64,000 bases of DNA from M3007 sp964621185 (GTDB lineage: Bacteria > Bacteroidota > Bacteroidia > Chitinophagales > Saprospiraceae): the NCBI GenBank assembly GCA_964621185.1, contig CAZULM010000008.1:95412-159411 (forward strand), read 5' to 3'. A model generated the notes under the pieces. The model was not told the DNA's origin. It searched no databases and saw only the letters and a program-made list of their open reading frames with translations. The position numbers were made by a program, and so were the translations under genes. Positions 59,899 to 64,000 of this stretch are shown piece by piece (the stretch's first letter is position 1; the number at the start of each line of letters is the position of its first letter).

Positions 59899-60096
59899 GT
59901 TTTGCACTTTTTCTGTTGATTGAATACGGGGGGGAGGGGTGACGGTACAAAAGTGCAGCGATTGCCTTGGGTGCGCAAGTACAATTTTTGCTAATTTTCA
60001 GATATAAATCTATGAGAAATTTAAATAAAAGTATTTATAATCAATTATTTATAAAAAATAAAGTACTAAATTTTCAAAAAAATATTTCAACAAATA

Positions 60097-60104
60097 TATC
60101 TTTG
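60097..60104 (+). promoter_or_regulatory. Bacteroidota-type -7 promoter element
   Basis: TATCTTTG exactly matches TAnnTTTG and lies 37 bases before the ATG at 60142 in AT-rich DNA. No clear TTG element is seen. Confidence 0.45.
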
Positions 60105-60141
60105 TACCAGTGCTACCACACCCTTTTAAGCAGCTTATCGC

Positions 60142-61536
60142 ATGTCGCCACTCCTGCCCATACTTCGTGCCTTGCCCAAAGACCGGCTCCGGGCCCTGGA
60201 GAAATTCCTGCATTCTCCCTACCACGTTACCCATGCCGGGGTGCTGCAATTGTTCGATTATTTGAAAGAAAACCTGGATGCCGGCGAAATTGACAAACAA
60301 AAGGTGGAAGCTGCCCTGCTGCCCGAACCAGGCCAAGCACCCCGCCGGGTGTACCACCTCGTTAATTATTTACTCGATGCCGTAGAAAAATTCCTGGCCC
60401 AGGAGCAATGGGAGAAACAGGAACATTCCCGCAACGCCGACACGGTAGAAGCCCTTCGGCGGCTGCAACTGCCAGAACCGGCAGCGGGTATGCTGCGCTA
60501 CGCGCGCAAGCGCCTGCAACTGGACGCGCGCCGCGGACTCGATTACCTGCAAGCCGATTATCGGCTTCAAACCGAAGCCTACCACCTTTCCATGCAACAG
60601 GGTCGCGCCAAGGCTTTTAACGCGCAGGAGCTCTCAGAAGCGCAGGATGTGGCATTTATTTGTGAAAAGCTGCGCACCGGTTGTTTGCTGCTGAGCCACC
60701 AATCGGTGAGCAAACAAACTTACGACAAAGGCTTGCTCGACCAGGTTTTGCAGTTCTTGTCGGGGCACCGCTACCTGGAAATTCCGGCGGTTGCAGCATA
60801 TTCTCACGGTTACCAGGCGCAATTGGGCGGCCCGGACAGCAGCGAACATTTTGCAAAACTAAAAGCCTTGTTACAGGAGTATGCCGCGCTTTTTTCGCTC
60901 GCAGAAACCCACGACCTGTTCCTGATGGCCATCAATTTTTGCATCCGCAAAATCAACCAGCAGGAACAGCGCTACTTCCGCGAGATATTCGACATTTACC
61001 AGGCAGGGTTGCAGCACGGCGCCTTGCTGGAAGACGGCACTTTGTCGCGCTGGACCTACAACAACATCACCAGTACCGGGCTGCGGCTGCAGGAGTTTGG
61101 GTGGGTGTGGCGCTTTTTGCACGACTACGCCCCGTTGATCGCCGAAGAGCACCGGGAAGGCGCGGTGCACTTCAATTTGGCGCGGTATCACTACGAAAAA
61201 GGCGAAATGCGGGACGCCATGCAACACCTCTTGCACATTGAATACGACGACGTGCTGCAGAACCTTACCGCCAAAACCATCTTGTCTAAAATTTATTTTA
61301 GCCTGGATGAATGGGATGCCCTGGAAAACCAACTCGACAGCATCCAGATATACATCCGGCGGAAAAAAGTTTTGGGCTACCACCGCGACAATTACCTGGC
61401 GTTTGCAAGGCATCTCCGTAAATTGCTGGCAGTGAACCAGGGCAGCCCTGTTGAGCGGGAGAAGCTGCGGGCAGAAATTTTAGCCACCCCTGTGCTGACA
61501 GAGCGCGACTGGCTATTGGCGGCTTTGCGGAATTAG
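60142..61536 (+). CDS. Helical repeat-like protein of unknown function
   Basis: The 464-residue protein appears almost wholly helical and soluble, with no signal peptide. It begins LRALPKDRLRALEKFLHSPY and has irregular helix pairs resembling TPR or HAT repeats (for example AVHFNLARYHYEKGEMRDAMQ). I recognise it only as a type common in Saprospiraceae-like genomes. A good -7 promoter element supports the start. Downstream is a peroxiredoxin gene with its own promoter. Confidence 0.75.
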   Translation: MSPLLPILRALPKDRLRALEKFLHSPYHVTHAGVLQLFDYLKENLDAGEIDKQKVEAALLPEPGQAPRRVYHLVNYLLDAVEKFLAQEQWEKQEHSRNADTVEALRRLQLPEPAAGMLRYARKRLQLDARRGLDYLQADYRLQTEAYHLSMQQGRAKAFNAQELSEAQDVAFICEKLRTGCLLLSHQSVSKQTYDKGLLDQVLQFLSGHRYLEIPAVAAYSHGYQAQLGGPDSSEHFAKLKALLQEYAALFSLAETHDLFLMAINFCIRKINQQEQRYFREIFDIYQAGLQHGALLEDGTLSRWTYNNITSTGLRLQEFGWVWRFLHDYAPLIAEEHREGAVHFNLARYHYEKGEMRDAMQHLLHIEYDDVLQNLTAKTILSKIYFSLDEWDALENQLDSIQIYIRRKKVLGYHRDNYLAFARHLRKLLAVNQGSPVEREKLRAEILATPVLTERDWLLAALRN

Positions 61537-61571
61537 GCAATGTTCAGTGATGCGGGTTTGGCGGGATTGCC

Positions 61572-61579
61572 TACTTTTG
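61572..61579 (+). promoter_or_regulatory. Bacteroidota-type -7 promoter element for the peroxiredoxin gene
   Basis: TACTTTTG matches TAnnTTTG and lies 29 bases before the ATG at 61609. It supports that start over an in-frame ATG at 61540. Confidence 0.45.
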
Positions 61580-61608
61580 CAGCAGAAATTAAAACAATAC
61601 AAAAAATC

Positions 61609-62079
61609 ATGCTCCAACCCGGAGACAAAGCCCCCGATTTCGCCTTGCGGGCATCCGACAAATCCTTAGTGAAGCTTTCTGAACAGCGCGACAAAAACGT
61701 GGTGCTGCTCTTTTACCCCTTCGCTTTTACGAGCGTGTGCACCAAGGAACTGTGTTTTATGCGCGACAGCATCGCTCAATACAACGAAATGGATGCCCAA
61801 GTGTTGGCAATTTCCGTCGATAGCCCCTACACCCTTGCCAAATGGAAGCTGGAAGAAGGCTTCAACTTTCCCCTGCTCTCCGATTTCAACAAAACGGTAA
61901 GCAAGAAGTATGACAGCCTGTACAAGGAATTTGCGATGGGCTTGAAAGGCGTTTCCAAGCGCTCCGCGTTTGTTATCGACAAACAAGGCATTATTCGTTA
62001 TGCCGAAGTACTCGAAAATGCCGGTGAAATCCCTAATTTTGACGCTGTAAACAAAGTTCTGACTGCACTCAAAAAATAA
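61609..62079 (+). CDS. Peroxiredoxin (AhpC/TSA family)
   Basis: The 156-residue thiol peroxidase reduces hydrogen peroxide and organic peroxides in the cytoplasm. It has the N-terminal PGDKAPDFALRASD, the strand VVLLFYPFAFTSVCTKELC with the peroxidatic Cys in TxxC form, and the later GVSKRSAFVIDKQGIIRY. A second Cys five residues later (KELC) may serve as resolving Cys, as in AhpE- or PrxQ-like groups. It precedes clpS. Confidence 0.92.
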   Translation: MLQPGDKAPDFALRASDKSLVKLSEQRDKNVVLLFYPFAFTSVCTKELCFMRDSIAQYNEMDAQVLAISVDSPYTLAKWKLEEGFNFPLLSDFNKTVSKKYDSLYKEFAMGLKGVSKRSAFVIDKQGIIRYAEVLENAGEIPNFDAVNKVLTALKK

Positions 62080-62100
62080 CCTCCTGTATTTTGCGCACCC

Positions 62101-62427
62101 ATGTTTTCTACCATTCATAAAATAAAGGATTACGAAAACCCGCTCTGGGAAGAGGACGTCGATGTATTGGTTGAAGACGAAATTGACACCGGATTCACCT
62201 CGCAACTCATCGTTTGGAACGACGACGTCAATTCCTTCGAATGGGTGATCGAGTGCTTCATGAAAGTGCTGGGCCACAGCTCCGAACAAGCAGAACAGCT
62301 TTCGCTGATCATCCACTACAAAGGCAAAGCCACCGTCAAATCCGGCTCCCGATCAGAACTCATTCCGTACTGTGAAGCCCTGCTGGAACGGGGCTTGTCG
62401 GCAGAGGTGGTGACACAGGAGGTTTAA
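62101..62427 (+). CDS. clpS: ATP-dependent Clp protease adaptor protein
   Basis: ClpS delivers N-degron substrates to ClpAP-type proteases. The 108-residue protein shows the core LIVWNDDVNSFEWVIECFM, with Asn and Asp residues that contact the N-terminal residue of the substrate. GHSSEQAEQLSLIIHYKGK and CEALLERGLSAEV follow. The disordered N-terminal 35 residues are acidic. It lies 21 bases after the peroxiredoxin gene. Confidence 0.93.
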   Translation: MFSTIHKIKDYENPLWEEDVDVLVEDEIDTGFTSQLIVWNDDVNSFEWVIECFMKVLGHSSEQAEQLSLIIHYKGKATVKSGSRSELIPYCEALLERGLSAEVVTQEV

Positions 62428-62429
62428 GG

Positions 62430-62552
62430 ATTTTGGTTTCAGGATTACATCATTTGTTGTTAATTTTGAAATGCCTTTTTAAAGCCACCACAGATATTGT
62501 AAGCCTGAAACCCAAGGCCTGAAACCCGAAACCCGAAACCTGAAACCTTATT
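62430..62552. repeat. GAAACC-type palindromic repeat (family 4, copy 3)
   Basis: GGTTTCAGGATTACATC at the left pairs loosely with CCTGAAACCCGAAACC runs at the right. The centre (CATTTGTTGTTAATTTTGAA, then AAAGCCACCACAGATATTGT) resembles that of the copy at 45346. It lies between clpS and lgt. Confidence 0.65.
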
Positions 62553-62556
62553 TCAA

Positions 62557-63759
62557 ATGTACCCAGACTTATCCTACCTCTTCCACGACCTCATCGGTAC
62601 CCAGCCCGACAATTGGCTTTCCATGCTCAAAACCTTCGGGTTTTTCTTAGCCATTGCCTTCATCGTCAGCGCTGTGGTGTTCAACCATGAGCTCAAGCGA
62701 AAGGCAAGGGGCGGGCATTACCAACCTGCATCGGTGACGGTGACGCTGGGGCTGCCAGCCTCTTTGGGCGAAATTGCCAGCAATGCCTTTGTGGGATTGA
62801 TCCTGGGCGGAAAAGGCTTGTACGCATATCAAAATTACAGCACCTTCCGGCATGATCCGGCTTCGGTAATATTGTCCCTTAAACTGGATTGGGTTGGCGG
62901 CATCATTGGCGCCGCAGTGTTGGCCGGCATTACCTACTGGGATGGGCAGCGCCGGAAATTGGACAAACCTGAGGTAAAAACCTTATCTGTCTATCCGCAC
63001 GACCGCATCAGCGAGATGACCGTCGCCGCAGCCGTTGGCGGTATTTTGGGCGCTAAAATTTTCGACCTTTTCGACAACTGGGAGTCGTTCCTGCAAGACC
63101 CTGTCGGCGCGCTAACCTCCGGCGGTGGGCTGGCGTTTTTGGGCGGCTTGGTGCTGGGCTTCATCGCAGTGGTAGCTTATATGTGGAAACACAAAATCCC
63201 GTTCCTGCCTACGGCAGATGCGGTGGCGCCGGCCCTGACGGCGGGCTATGGTGTGGGCCGCATCGGCTGCCAACTGGCGGGCGACGGCGATTGGGGCATC
63301 CTCAATACCGCACCGAAACCGGGCTGGATGTCTTTCTTGCCCGACTGGATGTGGGCGTACCGCTTCCCGCACAATGTGCTTAACACCGAGGACACCAAGC
63401 CCGTGCGCAGCATCCCGATCGAAGGCTGCACCTGGGACTACAACATGCAGCTGGCAGAGCCGGTGTACCCCACGCCGTTTTACGAGATCGTTATGATGAC
63501 AATCGTGTTCGCCATCCTGTGGTCGATGCGCAAGCGGCTGAAGATTACGGGCATGTTGTTCTTCATCTACCTCGGGCTCATCGCCATCGAGCGCTTTTTG
63601 ATCGAAAAAATACGCGTGAACGAGGTGCACGAGGTGCTGGGCATGAAGCTCACCCAGGCCGAGATCATTTCTTTTTTGCTGTTTTTGGTGAGCTTGACGG
63701 GGATTGTGGTGCTTTGGCAACAACACAAGCGCAAAGCCGCTGAAGGGGCTGTGGATTGA
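62557..63759 (+). CDS. lgt: Prolipoprotein diacylglyceryl transferase
   Basis: Lgt transfers diacylglycerol from phosphatidylglycerol to the lipobox Cys of prolipoproteins in the inner membrane. The 400-residue protein has seven or more hydrophobic helices. The diagnostic motif GVGRIGCQLAGDGDWG is near residue 230, and TPFYEIVMMTIVFAILW and FIYLGLIAIERFLIEKIR come later. It is longer than proteobacterial Lgt, which is usual for Bacteroidota forms. The lipobox-bearing cytochrome at 8028 would be a substrate. Confidence 0.92.
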   Translation: MYPDLSYLFHDLIGTQPDNWLSMLKTFGFFLAIAFIVSAVVFNHELKRKARGGHYQPASVTVTLGLPASLGEIASNAFVGLILGGKGLYAYQNYSTFRHDPASVILSLKLDWVGGIIGAAVLAGITYWDGQRRKLDKPEVKTLSVYPHDRISEMTVAAAVGGILGAKIFDLFDNWESFLQDPVGALTSGGGLAFLGGLVLGFIAVVAYMWKHKIPFLPTADAVAPALTAGYGVGRIGCQLAGDGDWGILNTAPKPGWMSFLPDWMWAYRFPHNVLNTEDTKPVRSIPIEGCTWDYNMQLAEPVYPTPFYEIVMMTIVFAILWSMRKRLKITGMLFFIYLGLIAIERFLIEKIRVNEVHEVLGMKLTQAEIISFLLFLVSLTGIVVLWQQHKRKAAEGAVD

Positions 63760-63842
63760 GCGAAGGAGCCCGCTAATAACAGGAGAAAAAGAAATTTTGC
63801 AATCGCGGCAGACCTCCCTTCGTTGCCCATTAGGCGAACCCT

Positions 63843-64000
63843 TCATAAATTTTCTTTCATTACCCCACGAACCCCCTTCACCAGCAGCCATTGCCCCAAA
63901 ACATAGGTGCCCATCACCGACACGCGCCCGCCCGAGAACGCGTGCCCGAACTTGTTGACAGCGATCAAGCTGTCGGAAAGCACAAACAGGATGGCGCCTC
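63843..64000 (-). CDS. YhhN-family (lysoplasmalogenase-like) membrane protein, C-terminal fragment
   Basis: A minus-strand frame enters from the right edge and stops at 63843-63845. The 51 visible residues read GAILFVLSDSLIAVNKF, then VMGTYVLGQWLLVKG, matching the C-terminal two helices of YhhN/TMEM86 proteins, which include lysoplasmalogenases. The N-terminal part lies outside the window. Convergent with lgt. Confidence 0.75.
   Translation of the reverse strand, partial: GAILFVLSDSLIAVNKFGHAFSGGRVSVMGTYVLGQWLLVKGVRGVMKENL

Noticed and set aside
1..64000. tRNA, rRNA, tmRNA or riboswitch genes
   Set aside because: No cloverleaf, rRNA-conserved blocks or riboswitch cores were recognised by eye in the intergenic regions.

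Overview
The window looks like a chromosomal segment of a Bacteroidota bacterium, most likely from the Saprospirales/Saprospiraceae group. The evidence is several secreted proteins with type IX secretion (T9SS) C-terminal sorting domains, a DUF1800/DUF1501 pair, a DUF5777/YceI/cytochrome cluster, promoters with the Bacteroidota -7 motif TAnnTTTG, and two-component sensors with propeller or TPR sensor halves. The core genes are GC-rich. Two blocks (2207-4589 and 14409-23580) are visibly richer in A+T and look acquired.

Layout: 1-1619 holds the end of an unknown gene, a roughly 400-bp inverted-repeat element and aroB. 2207-4589 is an MjaI-type restriction-modification operon whose middle gene is broken by a 105-bp repeat insertion. 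4705-8028 (minus) is a secreted/cytochrome c/YceI/DUF5777 operon. 8474-14401 holds uvrA, DUF2461, DUF1761 and DUF4350 genes. 14409-23580 (minus) is a four-gene cassette encoding an isopropylmalate-dehydrogenase-like enzyme, a 1272-residue histidine-kinase-like ATPase, a protein with an embedded receiver domain and a six-helix membrane protein. The cassette is bounded by the intact 3' end of the DUF4350 gene on one side and a degenerate copy of that 3' end on the other. I consider it the best candidate for an undescribed system. 24092-35100 is a signalling block: a lone receiver, two propeller histidine kinases, one TPR histidine kinase with nearly the same kinase core, and a GAF-AraC-adenylyl cyclase fusion.

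35281-41813 holds secreted and surface proteins: a truncated secreted protein, a PI-PLC-like protein with a cyanovirin-like tail, and DUF1800 and DUF1501. 41838-45984 holds DinB, a group II intron fragment, a PcrA/UvrD helicase and a GNAT enzyme. 46065-47237 is a REP-associated transposase (RAYT) pseudogene beside a 107-111-bp palindromic repeat array that contains a 100-N assembly gap. 47238-52113 (minus) holds a polyprenol-phosphate glycosyltransferase, an HD-PycTM protein, rsmG, a sigma-like/TPR membrane protein and Hsp20. 52488-59898 is mostly three T9SS cargo proteins, two of them with dockerin-like segments. 60142-63759 (plus) holds an unknown helical protein, a peroxiredoxin, clpS and lgt. 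The window ends inside a YhhN-family gene.

Intergenic DNA is unusually rich in short dispersed repeats. At least five families can be recognised by eye. One copy interrupts a gene with a 5-bp target duplication and another supplies a new C-terminus to a secreted protein, so at least some have been mobile.
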